A stretch of 64,000 bases of DNA, from positions 62,001-126,000 of the forward strand of contig NZ_JASCIS010000011.1 of the NCBI RefSeq assembly GCF_029968015.1, in the 5' to 3' direction. Below are positions 34,811-43,427 of this stretch, piece after piece (within the stretch, counting starts at the first letter, position 1; every line of letters begins with the position of its first letter). A program made the position numbers and the translations under genes. This stretch comes from Streptomyces luteolus (GTDB lineage: Bacteria; Actinomycetota; Actinomycetes; Streptomycetales; Streptomycetaceae). The notes below the pieces were generated by a model. The model was given only the letters and a program-made list of their open reading frames with translations, made no database searches and was not told where the DNA came from.

Positions 34811-35557
34811 CTATCCGGCGAGCGCGCCGCAGAGGAGCCCGGTGGCGGCTCCGGCGAGCATGCAGGGCCCGAGCGGCATCGCCGTCCTGCGGCCCGCTTG
34901 CCCGCGCAGCACAAGGGAGAGCGCGTATCCGCCGCCGTATCCGATGCCCGCGACGAAGCCGAGGACGAGCACGCCCCAGCCGTACCACCCAAGGGTTACC
35001 CCCAGGACGACCGCCAGCTTGACGTCGCCGAAGCCCATGCCGGTGGGGTGGGCGAGGAAGAGCAGGAGGTACGTGCCGCCGAGGGCGAGGCCGCCGAGGA
35101 GCGAACCGGTCCAGGAGCCGGCCGCGCCGTCGAGGGCCGCGGCGGCGCCGAGCAGGACGAGGGCGGCGGCGGCGAGCGGCAGGGTGAGGACGTCGGGCAG
35201 CCGGTGCACGGCGTGGTCGACGGCGGCGAGCAGGACGCCGAAGGGGACGAGGACCAGCCAGACGGCGAGTTCGGGGCGCGGCCCGGAGGCCGCGGCGAGC
35301 GCGGCGCACAGGACTGCGGTGAGCGTGGCGAGCAGCGGGGTGCTGGGTCCGTACCAACGGGGCGCGGGCGGCGGGCAGTTGGCGCAGCGGGCGGTGCCGA
35401 GCCAGCCGTTCGCGGGGCCGGTGAGGGGGTGGCCCTGGGGGCAGTCGGCGCGCCAGGGCTCGTCGTAGGTGACCGCGAGGCGGTGGGCGGCGCGCGGCAG
35501 GAGCACTCCGGCGAGCGCGCCGTAGACGGCGGCGAGGGTGGCGAGCAGCGCGGGCAC
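34811..35557 (-). CDS. A24-family prepilin peptidase
   Basis: 248 residues, six to eight hydrophobic helices. The two catalytic aspartates are in AAVDHAVHRLPD and GMGFGDVKLA (the GxGD motif of aspartyl prepilin peptidases). A cytoplasmic loop carries cysteines (CPQGH ... CANC), as in PilD-type enzymes. It is the best candidate to process the Flp pilin encoded 18 kb away at 54.7 kb. GTG start. Confidence 0.85.
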   Translation of the reverse strand: MPALLATLAAVYGALAGVLLPRAAHRLAVTYDEPWRADCPQGHPLTGPANGWLGTARCANCPPPAPRWYGPSTPLLATLTAVLCAALAAASGPRPELAVWLVLVPFGVLLAAVDHAVHRLPDVLTLPLAAAALVLLGAAAALDGAAGSWTGSLLGGLALGGTYLLLFLAHPTGMGFGDVKLAVVLGVTLGWYGWGVLVLGFVAGIGYGGGYALSLVLRGQAGRRTAMPLGPCMLAGAATGLLCGALAG

Positions 35558-35895
35558 GAGGTGACTTTAGGGGCGCCGTGTGTCACGGCGGTAGGTGCCG
35601 TGTGTCACGGCGGTAGGTGCCGTGTGTCACGGCGGCGGGGAGGTGTACGACCCCGGAGAGAGGCTTGCGGCACCGCCCGGCCCCCTCCACCGTGCGGTGC
35701 CGCACCGCGTGGCTTTGCCGACGCGAATTAGCCTTGGTCTGAACTTACGTGATGCCTACAGGGTGATCGACCGGTTCAGATAACAATGCGGAATCAACGG
35801 GTGGGATTTGTCCGAGTTGCCCCTTGATGTGACAGCCCTCTTGCGTGGGGTCGTGGGTGTTGTTCCGTTTTGAACTACCGCTGCCCGGTGCGGAA
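35558..35895. other. 338-base gap between peptidase promoter and transporter 3' end
   Basis: Apart from the 22-bp repeat at its left side, I see nothing definite. GAATTAGCC and GATAACAAT-like AT-rich patches around 35728-35790 may be promoter or terminator pieces. No RNA gene recognised. Confidence 0.5.
35575..35636. repeat. Tandem 22-bp repeat with CCGTG/CACGG dyads
   Basis: Two full and one partial copy of GCCGTGTGTCACGGCGGTAG plus GT. Every copy holds the dyad CCGTG-TGT-CACGG. It lies 18 bases upstream of the prepilin peptidase start, in the promoter position, so it could be a triple operator. Confidence 0.88.
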
Positions 35896-36909
35896 TCACG
35901 TGTCTCCGGCGGACGCACCCGTACCGATGAAGCCCTGCTCGGACAGGAACGCCAGGGCCGCCTCGTCGGGCGTGTGGCCCTCCAGGTCGACCATGCCGTT
36001 CAGCTCGATCATCCGCTCCTCCGTCAGGGCATCTCCCAACTTCTCTGCCAGCGCCTTGAGTTGCGGATGCTCGGCCGCCGTCCTGTCGCGTACGGTCACG
36101 GCCGCCAGCTCGGTGGTGAAGTGGGCCCGGTCGTCCTCCAGGACCTCCAGGTCGAGCGAGGTGATGCGGGCGTCGCTCGTGAACACCTCGGCGAAGCGGC
36201 AGGGGCTGGCCTTGGCGACGTTGACGTAGTTCAGGGCCAGGGCGTTCTGATACGTCTGCTCGGGCGGGAAGCGGGCGCCGTAGGTCTTCTGGAAGGAGCG
36301 CAGTTCACGGTCGAGGAACTCCGACGCCCCGCACAGCGTGGCCTGCTCCGGATGGTTCCGGGTGAACTCCGCCAGGTCCGACAGGGTGTGCACCTCGCCC
36401 GCCGCTCCGCTCGCGTCCTTGGCGCGGGCCAGCGCGTACTGGTTGCCGAAGCGCGCCGGTGCCAGCCAGGTGACGCCGTTCTTCGCGTGGTCCTCGCGGG
36501 CCGTGGCGCGGAACTGCTCCTGCGCCCCGCGGATCGGCCTGTCGTGCTGGAGGAACTGGGTCCAGCCGGTGCCGGAGTACTCCCAGTAGATGTCGACCTG
36601 GCCCTGCTTCAGGGCCTGGCGCACCACGTTGGTGCCGTTCAGGCCGGTCTGGTCCGAGGTCCTGGCACCCGCGGCGCGCAGCGCGTACAGGAGGATCTTG
36701 CCGAGGATCTGCTGCTCGGTGAACTCCTTGGAGCCGACGGTGAGCCGGGCGCCCTTCAGGTCGAAGTCCCGGGCCAGAGAGCCCTGTTCGAGCTGGTGCG
36801 CCGAGGGGCCCGCGGTGGCGCCGGGGCCGCAGGCCGTCGTGAGGGTCGCGAGGACGAGGGCCATCACGGCCAGGGCGCGCCCTGGGACGCGTGGGGTGCT
36901 TCGGGGCAC
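35896..36909 (-). CDS. Betaine/choline-type ABC substrate-binding lipoprotein
   Basis: 337 residues from the GTG at 36909. A lipoprotein signal ends LATLTTAC. The mature part begins the OpuAC-type domain (LTVGSKEFTEQQILGKI) and has YWEYSGTGW, aromatic residues typical of quaternary-ammonium binding sites. Last gene of a five-gene operon (hydrolase, permease, ATPase, permease, binding protein). The exact ligand (glycine betaine, carnitine, choline, ergothioneine) is not decided by sequence. Confidence 0.85.
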   Translation of the reverse strand: MPRSTPRVPGRALAVMALVLATLTTACGPGATAGPSAHQLEQGSLARDFDLKGARLTVGSKEFTEQQILGKILLYALRAAGARTSDQTGLNGTNVVRQALKQGQVDIYWEYSGTGWTQFLQHDRPIRGAQEQFRATAREDHAKNGVTWLAPARFGNQYALARAKDASGAAGEVHTLSDLAEFTRNHPEQATLCGASEFLDRELRSFQKTYGARFPPEQTYQNALALNYVNVAKASPCRFAEVFTSDARITSLDLEVLEDDRAHFTTELAAVTVRDRTAAEHPQLKALAEKLGDALTEERMIELNGMVDLEGHTPDEAALAFLSEQGFIGTGASAGDT

Positions 36910-36944
36910 GGCGGTGTGCCTCCCTCCGGTAGGGGCGTGCGGGC

Positions 36945-37730
36945 TCAGAGCCCGCGGGGGCGCAGGGTGTCCTCGGCGATCCCGGCGAGCCAGTCGACGA
37001 GCAGCGCGAGCACGGCGACCAGCACGGACCCGGTGACGAGGACCAGGTTGCGGCCGGAGTTGATGCCGTTGGAGATCACATCGCCCAAACCTCCGGCGCC
37101 GATGAACGTCGCGAGCGCGACCGTGCCGACCGTGATGACCAGGGCGGTACGGATCCCGGCCAGCATCACCGGCACGGCCAGCGGCAGTTCGATGCGCCAC
37201 AGCACGGTCGAGCGCTTCATGCCCATGCCGAGCGCCGACTCGATGACGGCCGGGTCGACCTGCTGCAACCCGGCGATGGTGTTCCGCAGCACCGGAAGGA
37301 CGCCGTACGCGACGAAGGCGATCAGCGCGATCTGGTGCACGCCCAGGCTCACGAACACCACGGCGAGCAGCACGATCAGGCCGATCGACGGCACGGCCTG
37401 CGCGATGTTGGCCACCGCGAGGATCGGGCCCGAAAGGCCGCGCGCCCAGCTCCGGGTGAGGAGCACGCCGAGCGGCACGGCGATCGCGAGGATCAGGGCC
37501 GTGACGGCGGCCATCAGCTCCAGGTGGGTGACCGTACGGCTGATCAGATACGCCGAGTTGAGGCTGCGCTGCTCGATCAGGTCGTGCGGCTGCCCCGCCA
37601 CGTACCAGAGCAGCAGGGCCAGGGCGGTGCCGAGGCAGAGCGGGGTGATCGCGTACGCGGCGCCGCGCGGCAGGCGCGAGGTCGCGGCGGTGGCGGTGGC
37701 GGTGGCGGTGGCGGTGGCGGTGGCCGACAT
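36945..37730 (-). CDS. ABC permease, betaine importer (second)
   Basis: 261 residues. An odd N-terminus of alternating Ala-Thr (residues 3-16), encoded by a hexanucleotide repeat, precedes about six helices. The permease coupling motif is VIESALGMGMKRSTVLWRIELPLAVPVMLAG (EAA-type loop). Start two bases after the ATPase stop. Confidence 0.9.
   Translation of the reverse strand: MSATATATATATATAATSRLPRGAAYAITPLCLGTALALLLWYVAGQPHDLIEQRSLNSAYLISRTVTHLELMAAVTALILAIAVPLGVLLTRSWARGLSGPILAVANIAQAVPSIGLIVLLAVVFVSLGVHQIALIAFVAYGVLPVLRNTIAGLQQVDPAVIESALGMGMKRSTVLWRIELPLAVPVMLAGIRTALVITVGTVALATFIGAGGLGDVISNGINSGRNLVLVTGSVLVAVLALLVDWLAGIAEDTLRPRGL
37686..37724. repeat. Hexanucleotide array (GGTGGC)n inside the permease 5' end
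   Basis: About six uninterrupted copies of GCGGTG, encoding the alternating Ala-Thr run at the permease N-terminus. Slippage would change length in steps of two residues without shifting frame. Confidence 0.9.
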
Positions 37731-37732
37731 TC

Positions 37733-38944
37733 TCAGGCCTCCTGGAGCCGGGCGTGGGCGGTACGGGTCTGCTCGCTGTTGATGAGCTCCCGCACCGTGT
37801 CCATCTCCAGGACGCCCCGGTAGCGGCCCTCGTCGTCGACCGCGACGACCGTCGACGTGTCCGCGGACAGCATCAGGTCGAGCGCGTCGAACAGGGTGCT
37901 GTGCGGGCCGAGGGTGGAGAACACCGGGAAGTGCGACGGGGGTTCGGTGTCGGCTTCCGCGGTGGGCAGCCAGCCGGCCGGGCGCCGGTCGGCGTCGAGC
38001 ACCAGGCAGTACTCCCGGTCCTGCGCACGCGCGACGGCGAGGCGCCGCTCCGGGTCGGCGTCCGCGTCGACCGTGGGCCACTCGGGCACGTCGAGGGTGC
38101 CGAGCCGGGTCAGGGAGAGGCGGCGGACGGACGCGCCCGAGCCGATGAACGCGGCGACGAACTCGTCGGCGGGCTCGGCGAGGATGCGTTCCGGGGTGTC
38201 GTACTGGCGCACCTTGCCGTTCTCGCCGAAGACCGCGATCAGGTCGCCCATCTTGCAGGCCTCGTCGATGTCGTGGGTGACGAACACGATGGTCTTGCGG
38301 ACCGTGCGCTGGATGCGCAGGAACTCGTCCTGCAGCGCCTCCCGGTTCTGCGGGTCGATCGCCCCGAACGGCTCGTCCATCAGCATCACCTGCGGGTCGC
38401 CGCCCAACGCCCGGGCCACGCCCACGCGTTGCTGCTGGCCGCCGGAGAGCTGCTTCGGGTAGCGGTCGCGGTACGTCGCCGGGTCCAGGCCCACCATGGT
38501 GAGGAGTTCGTCCACCCGCTCCGTCACCCGCTGCCGGGACCAGCCGAGCAGCCGGGGCACGGTGGCGATGTTGTCGGCGACGGTGCGGTGCGGGAAGAGC
38601 CCGGAGGACTGGATGGCGTACCCGATGCGGCGGCGCAGTTCGTGCACCGGCAGTTCGGTGACGTCCTGCCCGTCGAGGTGGATACGGCCCGAGGTCGGCT
38701 CGATGAGGCGGTTGATCAGCTTCATCGTCGTCGTCTTGCCGCAGCCGGACGGCCCGACGAACGCGACGATGCGGCCCTCGGGTATGTCGAGGGACAACTC
38801 CTCGACCGCCGCCTGCTCCTGGCCCGGATAGCGCTTGACCAGGCGGTCGAGGCGGATCATGGGGTGCTCGGCCGGTTTCGTACGGGCGTGCTCGGCCGCT
38901 TCCGTGCCGAGGCCCGCTTGCGTGCCGGGGGTGGCGTCCGTCAT
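37733..38944 (-). CDS. ABC ATPase with CBS pair (ProV/OpuA type)
   Basis: 403 residues from the ATG at 38944; a GTG at 38953 is an alternative. Walker A GPSGCGKTTT, signature LSGGQQQRVGVARAL, Walker B VMLMDEPFGAIDP. The C-terminus (about 265-400) has a CBS-like region (FDALDLMLSADTSTVVAVDDEGRYRGVL), used in OpuA proteins for ionic-strength sensing. Spaced one base from the upstream permease. Confidence 0.92.
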   Translation of the reverse strand: MTDATPGTQAGLGTEAAEHARTKPAEHPMIRLDRLVKRYPGQEQAAVEELSLDIPEGRIVAFVGPSGCGKTTTMKLINRLIEPTSGRIHLDGQDVTELPVHELRRRIGYAIQSSGLFPHRTVADNIATVPRLLGWSRQRVTERVDELLTMVGLDPATYRDRYPKQLSGGQQQRVGVARALGGDPQVMLMDEPFGAIDPQNREALQDEFLRIQRTVRKTIVFVTHDIDEACKMGDLIAVFGENGKVRQYDTPERILAEPADEFVAAFIGSGASVRRLSLTRLGTLDVPEWPTVDADADPERRLAVARAQDREYCLVLDADRRPAGWLPTAEADTEPPSHFPVFSTLGPHSTLFDALDLMLSADTSTVVAVDDEGRYRGVLEMDTVRELINSEQTRTAHARLQEA

Positions 38945-38945
38945 G

Positions 38946-39593
38946 TCAGGCACCCAGTCCCTTCGCAGTGGTGAGCCGGTTCAGTCCGGCGAAGAGCAGA
39001 TCGAAGACGACGGCGAGCAGCACGATGCCGAGGCAGCCTTCCACGGTGAGGTACGCGGCGTACGGCGTACCGGCGCTGGCCAGGCCGTCGAGGATGAGGT
39101 TGCCGAGTCCCGGCCCGTTCACGGCCGCGGCGATCGCGGCGATGCCCAGGAGCAGCTGGGTCGCCACCCGCAGGCCGGTGAGCAGCACCGGCCAGGCGAG
39201 CGGGAGTTCGACGGTGGCGAGGACCCGTAGCCGCGTCATGCCCATCGCCCTGGCCGACTCCACGACCGCCGGGTCGAGTCCGCGCAGGCCGACCACCGCG
39301 TTGCGGAGCACCGGCAGCAGCGCGTACATCGTCAGGGCCACGACCGAGGGTCCGGTGCCGAGCCCCAGCGGGGTGATGAGCAGCCCGAACAGCGCGTACG
39401 ACGGGATCGTGAGCAGCAGTCCGGCGAAGCCGAGGACCGCGGTGCGCGGGGCGCCGGTGCGGTAGGTGGCCACCGCGACCGGCACCCCGATGAGCACCGC
39501 CAGACCGAGTCCCTGGAGCACCAGGACGGCGTGCGCCAGCGTGGCGTCGGCGACGTCCGTCCAGTTGGACGCGAAGTAGTCGAGGAAGGTCAT
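38946..39593 (-). CDS. ABC permease, betaine importer (first)
   Basis: 215 residues, about five helices and the coupling loop VVESARAMGMTRLRVLATVELPLAWPVLLTG. Paralogous to the second permease; paired permeases are usual for OpuB/OpuC-type importers. Starts 15 bases after the hydrolase gene. Confidence 0.92.
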   Translation of the reverse strand: MTFLDYFASNWTDVADATLAHAVLVLQGLGLAVLIGVPVAVATYRTGAPRTAVLGFAGLLLTIPSYALFGLLITPLGLGTGPSVVALTMYALLPVLRNAVVGLRGLDPAVVESARAMGMTRLRVLATVELPLAWPVLLTGLRVATQLLLGIAAIAAAVNGPGLGNLILDGLASAGTPYAAYLTVEGCLGIVLLAVVFDLLFAGLNRLTTAKGLGA

Positions 39594-39608
39594 GACGGGC
39601 CGACGGGA

Positions 39609-40547
39609 TCAGTGCGCGTCGGCGGCGGTCACGGGCTGCGGCTGCTGTTCCTGCGCGAACGCCGAGCCGAAGAACGCGTCGAGGTCCTCCACCACCGACT
39701 TGAACGTCGGGTCGTCGTCGAACATCCACTCCGTGTGGCCGCGCCCTTCGAGGAACTTGAGCTCCTTGGGCTCCTTGGCGGCCGCGTACAGTGCCTCGGC
39801 CTCCTCGGGCTTGTGCAGCCCGTTCTCGGCGCCGTGGATGATCAGCAGCGGGCGCGGCGAGATCCGGTCGGCGACCGCCTCGGCGGAGAAGCGGAGCAGC
39901 AGGTCGGCGGATTCCAGGGAGACGCCGGAGCCGAAGCCGGGCGCCTTGTACAGCTCCTCGCCGACGTATCCGTCCGTACGGCCGTCCAGGTCGAGGCGGA
40001 TGATGTCCCAGGGGCTGGTGATCTCCGAGCGGCCGTGCTCGGCGCGGTGGCCGCGGTCGGCGGCGACCCGCTCGACGAGACTGTTCCAGGACTCCTCGTC
40101 GTGCATGTTGCGGGTCGAACGGCGGCCGTCCGAGATGCAGTTGAGGGACGCGACGGCGCGCACGCGCGGGTCGTCGGCGGCCTCGGCGACGACCACTCCG
40201 CCGCCCATGCCCCAGCCGATCAGGCCGATCCGCTCGGCGTCCAGCTGCTCGGCGGCGGCGGCCCGGTCCACGGCGGCGCGCAGGTCGTCGGCCCACTCCT
40301 GCGGGGCGAGCCGGCCGCGCTCCCCCTCGGAGAGGCCGAAGCCGCGGTAGTCGAAGGCGAGGACGGCGTAGCCCCGCTGGGTGAGGGCGCGGGCGAACCG
40401 CTCGGGGTGGATGACCTTCAGGCCCTGGTAGCCGGAGGACGGGATGAGCACGGGGTAGGGGGCCGCTGCGCCGTTGTCGTCGGGCAAGTGGAGGTCGGCG
40501 TCGAGGCGGATGCCTTCGCTGAAGAAGGGGAAGGGGCGCGTGATCAC
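39609..40547 (-). CDS. Alpha/beta-hydrolase-fold protein with Gly at the nucleophile position
   Basis: 312 residues. The fold is clear: PVLIPSSGYQG oxyanion strand, DYRGFGLSEG, PRPLLIIHGAENGLHKPEEAEALY (acid region) and FLEGRGHTEWMF (catalytic His). The nucleophile elbow reads GLIGWGMGGG: the usual GxSxG has Gly where Ser/Cys/Asp is expected. The DNA is unambiguous (GGC). Either the family uses another residue or the enzyme has lost hydrolase activity. It leads the betaine-importer operon. Confidence 0.8.
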   Translation of the reverse strand: MITRPFPFFSEGIRLDADLHLPDDNGAAAPYPVLIPSSGYQGLKVIHPERFARALTQRGYAVLAFDYRGFGLSEGERGRLAPQEWADDLRAAVDRAAAAEQLDAERIGLIGWGMGGGVVVAEAADDPRVRAVASLNCISDGRRSTRNMHDEESWNSLVERVAADRGHRAEHGRSEITSPWDIIRLDLDGRTDGYVGEELYKAPGFGSGVSLESADLLLRFSAEAVADRISPRPLLIIHGAENGLHKPEEAEALYAAAKEPKELKFLEGRGHTEWMFDDDPTFKSVVEDLDAFFGSAFAQEQQPQPVTAADAH

Positions 40548-40652
40548 GGGGGCTCCTAAGTGAGCTGGAGATGAGCTGGACGGTGGGCGGAACGTGGGCA
40601 GGGGTGGGTAGGGCGGTGGCGTACGAAGGGTTGGAGGGGCGGTCTGTTCAGG

Positions 40653-41531
40653 TCACGTACGGACGAGCGAGGGCGCCGCGCAGGCGGTGGGAGGCCTGGG
40701 CGGGGCGGCGGAGCCGATGCCCGCCATGGCGCGGGAGAGCTGCTCGGCGGCGGCCTGGGTGAGCCGGCCCGCGCGGTCGAGGTCCCGGCTCATGCGGTGG
40801 GCGGGCGCCGAGACGTTCACCGCCGCGACGACCCGGCCCCGGAAGTCGCGCACCGGGGCGGCGGCCGCGACGAGTCCGGCCTCGAACTCCTCGTCCACCA
40901 GGGCGTATCCGGCCTTCCTCGACTGGTCGACGCGGGCGATCAGGTCGTCGGCGTCACGGGGTGCCCGCGACGCTCCCGGTGCGTCCGCGCCGTACGAGCC
41001 GGGTCCGAAGGACAGCTCCGCGCACAGCAGCCGGATCTCGTCGGGCGAGTGGTCGAAGAGCAGGGCGCGGCCGGACGAGGTGGAGTGCAGGGGGGTGACC
41101 CGGCCCACCCAGCCGGTCGCCTGGATGGCGCGCATGGGGCTCTCGGAGAGGACGGTCAGGACGCCGTCGCCGCAGAGCACGGTCACGTGGACGCGCTCCT
41201 TGAGCACGGAGACGAGCCGCTTCAGGACGGCCGGTCCCTCGGCGAGGAGCCGGGGCCGTCCCGCGTTGGCGGCGAGGGTGAACATCCGCCAGCCGAGCCG
41301 GTAGACGAGGGAGTGCGGGTCGCGCTCCACCAGCCCGGTCTGCTCCATCGACTTGAGGGCCCGGGACACCTGGCTCTTCTCCTTGCCCACCCGGCGGGCG
41401 ATCTCGACGACCCCGAGACCGCCCTGCTCGGCCGCCTCGTCGGACCCGAGCACCGTCAGGATGGCGACGGTGCGGTGGAGCCCGGACGATCCCTCAACTG
41501 TCATGGCTGGATCATGTCTGTGCCGCTTCAT
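40653..41531 (-). CDS. IclR-family transcriptional regulator
   Basis: 292 residues from the ATG at 41531 (AAGGG upstream); the ATG at 41504 is an alternative. The winged helix is GLHRTVAILTVLGS to VSRALKSMEQTGLVERDPHSLVYRLG. The effector domain (about 100-275) has TPLHSTSSGRALLF and GYALVDEEFEAGLVAAAAPVRD, the IclR signature. The operator-like motif 15 bases upstream also occurs upstream of the two neighbouring hydrolase genes. Confidence 0.9.
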   Translation of the reverse strand: MKRHRHDPAMTVEGSSGLHRTVAILTVLGSDEAAEQGGLGVVEIARRVGKEKSQVSRALKSMEQTGLVERDPHSLVYRLGWRMFTLAANAGRPRLLAEGPAVLKRLVSVLKERVHVTVLCGDGVLTVLSESPMRAIQATGWVGRVTPLHSTSSGRALLFDHSPDEIRLLCAELSFGPGSYGADAPGASRAPRDADDLIARVDQSRKAGYALVDEEFEAGLVAAAAPVRDFRGRVVAAVNVSAPAHRMSRDLDRAGRLTQAAAEQLSRAMAGIGSAAPPRPPTACAAPSLVRT

Positions 41532-41545
41532 CGAGAACAACCCTT

Positions 41546-41562
41546 GTTGTCGTGTGAGCAAC
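41546..41562 (-). promoter_or_regulatory. IclR-type operator copy 1 (before iclR gene)
   Basis: On the minus strand: GTTGCTCACACGACAAC, fitting GTTGCT-N3-ACGACAAC. It is 15 bases before the regulator's start codon, suited to autorepression. Confidence 0.7.
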
Positions 41563-41590
41563 TTCATTCCGCGGCTGCCGTGGACCCGCA

Positions 41591-42418
41591 TCAGGGCGTC
41601 ACCAGTGCCTCGGGGATCTCTCCCGCGCAGGCGGTCAGGGCGCCGCGGTCGAGGCCCTCGGCGGCCAGCGTGTCGATCAGCAGTTGCAGCGCCTCCGGCG
41701 GCGGGGGCGAGTCCGGCTGGCCCGCGTCGGAGGACAGCGCGACGCGGTCGAGTCCGACGGTGCGCGCGAAGTGGGCGAGGCGGGCGGGCGTCATCCCGGG
41801 CTGGTGCAGGAGCTGGTAGGTGGTGATCTCGGCGACGGCACCCTGCGCCGTCAGCGCGGCGGCGAGCTCCGCGTCCATGCCGGGCACGGTGTACGAGGGG
41901 TGGGTGAGGAGGATCCGGCCGACCCCGGCGGCCCGCGCCTCGGCCACCAGCCACCGGCACTCCTCGGCCGACAGGTGCCCGGTGGCGAGGACCGCGTCGG
42001 CCTCGGCGACCATGCGGCACACGGCGCGCGCGGCCTCGCCGGTGGCCGGGTCGACGGGCGGTACGGCGTAGGTGTGCGGGGAGAGCCCGGTGCGCAGTCC
42101 GCAGAGCCGGGGCAGTCCGGCGGTCCGCTGGGTGTGGGCGTCCGCGGTCGGCATCCACACGACGCGCGCCCCGGCGTCGAGGGCGGCGGCCACGGCGGCC
42201 GGGTTGACGCCCCCGGCGTGCTGGTTGAGGGCGATGCCGCCGTAGACCTTCAGGGGTGCGGCGCGGGCGGCGGCAGCCGCCCGGCCGACGGTCGACTCGT
42301 AGTGGGCCTTGAGCACGCAGCCGGTGAACCCGGCTGCGGCGTACGCGGCGACCACGTCGTGGTCGTCGGCGAGGCGGGGGGTGACATCGGGTGCGGCGTG
42401 CACATGAAGGTCGAACAC
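41591..42418 (-). CDS. DUF6282 family protein (amidohydrolase-like)
   Basis: 275 residues. It starts MFDLHVHAAPDVTPR (a DxHxH metal-binding start), with later ATGHLSAEE, LLTHPSYT and ALSSDAGQPDSPPPPEAL, His/Asp residues in the order seen in metal-dependent TIM-barrel hydrolases. No characterised substrate is known to me. Preceded by an operator copy and lying between the regulator and the nitrilase gene. Confidence 0.75.
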   Translation of the reverse strand: MFDLHVHAAPDVTPRLADDHDVVAAYAAAGFTGCVLKAHYESTVGRAAAAARAAPLKVYGGIALNQHAGGVNPAAVAAALDAGARVVWMPTADAHTQRTAGLPRLCGLRTGLSPHTYAVPPVDPATGEAARAVCRMVAEADAVLATGHLSAEECRWLVAEARAAGVGRILLTHPSYTVPGMDAELAAALTAQGAVAEITTYQLLHQPGMTPARLAHFARTVGLDRVALSSDAGQPDSPPPPEALQLLIDTLAAEGLDRGALTACAGEIPEALVTP

Positions 42419-42459
42419 GCCGCAAGCCTGCGCCGCCGCCGACGCTCAGGACAACGGCA

Positions 42460-42476
42460 GTTGCTGCGACGACAAC
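42460..42476 (+). promoter_or_regulatory. IclR-type operator copy 2 (before DUF6282 gene)
   Basis: GTTGCTGCGACGACAAC, matching GTTGCT-N3-ACGACAAC, 42 bases upstream of the DUF6282 start codon and after the nitrilase stop. Confidence 0.7.
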
Positions 42477-42492
42477 CGCCAGTGGGCGGGGC

Positions 42493-43323
42493 TCAGTCCA
42501 CGCCCTCGCTCATCAGCCGCCGCACCTCGCGCGAGACGAGGCCGAAGCGCGGCTCCTCGATCAGCGGCATCTCCCGGCGGCGGCGGCGGACGGCGGAGAT
42601 GTCGAGGTCGACCACGGTCAGCGACTCCCGGTCGCGCGGCGCCTCGGCGACGACCTCGCCCCACGGGTCGAGCACCCGCGAGCCGCCCCAGAACGTGGCC
42701 TTGCCCTCCTCGCCCACCCGGTTCACGAAGACCACCCAGCACTGCTGCAGGCGGGCGATGTTGAGCAGCAGGCTCTGCCAGTACTCCGCGGTGTCGATGG
42801 CGCCGGGCGCGAGCCCCACCCCGCTGTTCGTCGGCACGAACAGCACTTCCGCGCCGTCCTGCGCGGCGAGCCAGGGCAGTACGGGCTGCCAGGCGTCGTT
42901 GCAGATCAGGGTGGCCGCGCGGGCGTGCGGGGTGTCGAAGGCGCGCAGCGCGTGGCCGGGGCTGAAGTGCTTGCGCTCCTCCCAGTCGAGGTAGTTGGGC
43001 AGGTACAGCTTGCGGTGCGTGTGCAGCGGCGTACCGCCCGAGAGGTACACCGCCGAGTTGTAGCGCCGTAGCCTGCCGTCCTCGTGCAGGCCGACCAGGA
43101 CGTCCGGCCCGTACCGGGACAGCTCCGCGAGCCGCGGGTCGTCGTGCGGCAGGGAGATGTCGCCGGGTACGGAGCCGAGGGCGTACCCGTGCAGGCTCAA
43201 CTCGGGGAAGACCACCAGGTCCGCCTGCTGCTCGGCGGCCTCCTGGGCCATCCGCGCGGCGGTCTTCAGATTGGCGTCCAGGTCGCCAAGGACGCAGTCC
43301 GTCTGCGCCAGTGCGATGCGCAC
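42493..43323 (-). CDS. Nitrilase-superfamily carbon-nitrogen hydrolase
   Basis: 276 residues from the GTG at 43323. The Glu-Lys-Cys triad is visible: Glu in VVFPELSLHGY, Lys in HRKLYLPNY and Cys in TLICNDAWQP. The length and RIALAQTDCVLGD start fit amidase/N-carbamoylase branches. It cleaves a C-N bond in an amide or carbamoyl compound; substrate unknown. Shares a regulator motif with the DUF6282 gene, suggesting one pathway. Confidence 0.9.
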   Translation of the reverse strand: MRIALAQTDCVLGDLDANLKTAARMAQEAAEQQADLVVFPELSLHGYALGSVPGDISLPHDDPRLAELSRYGPDVLVGLHEDGRLRRYNSAVYLSGGTPLHTHRKLYLPNYLDWEERKHFSPGHALRAFDTPHARAATLICNDAWQPVLPWLAAQDGAEVLFVPTNSGVGLAPGAIDTAEYWQSLLLNIARLQQCWVVFVNRVGEEGKATFWGGSRVLDPWGEVVAEAPRDRESLTVVDLDISAVRRRRREMPLIEEPRFGLVSREVRRLMSEGVD

Positions 43324-43402
43324 GGCACCCACCTCGTTCTCTTCGTCGACTTGTCGGGGGATTCGCCCTTCTACGCGAGGACGGCCGACGTCGACAATCC
43401 CG

Positions 43403-43419
43403 GTTGCTGTGACGACAAC
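43403..43419 (+). promoter_or_regulatory. IclR-type operator copy 3 (before nitrilase gene)
   Basis: GTTGCTGTGACGACAAC, matching GTTGCT-N3-ACGACAAC, 80 bases upstream of the nitrilase start. Confidence 0.7.
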
Positions 43420-43427
43420 GAGCCGGT

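Noticed and set aside
42493..42742. Separate small gene opposite the nitrilase start
   Set aside because: Arg/Gly-rich shadow frame of the nitrilase gene.
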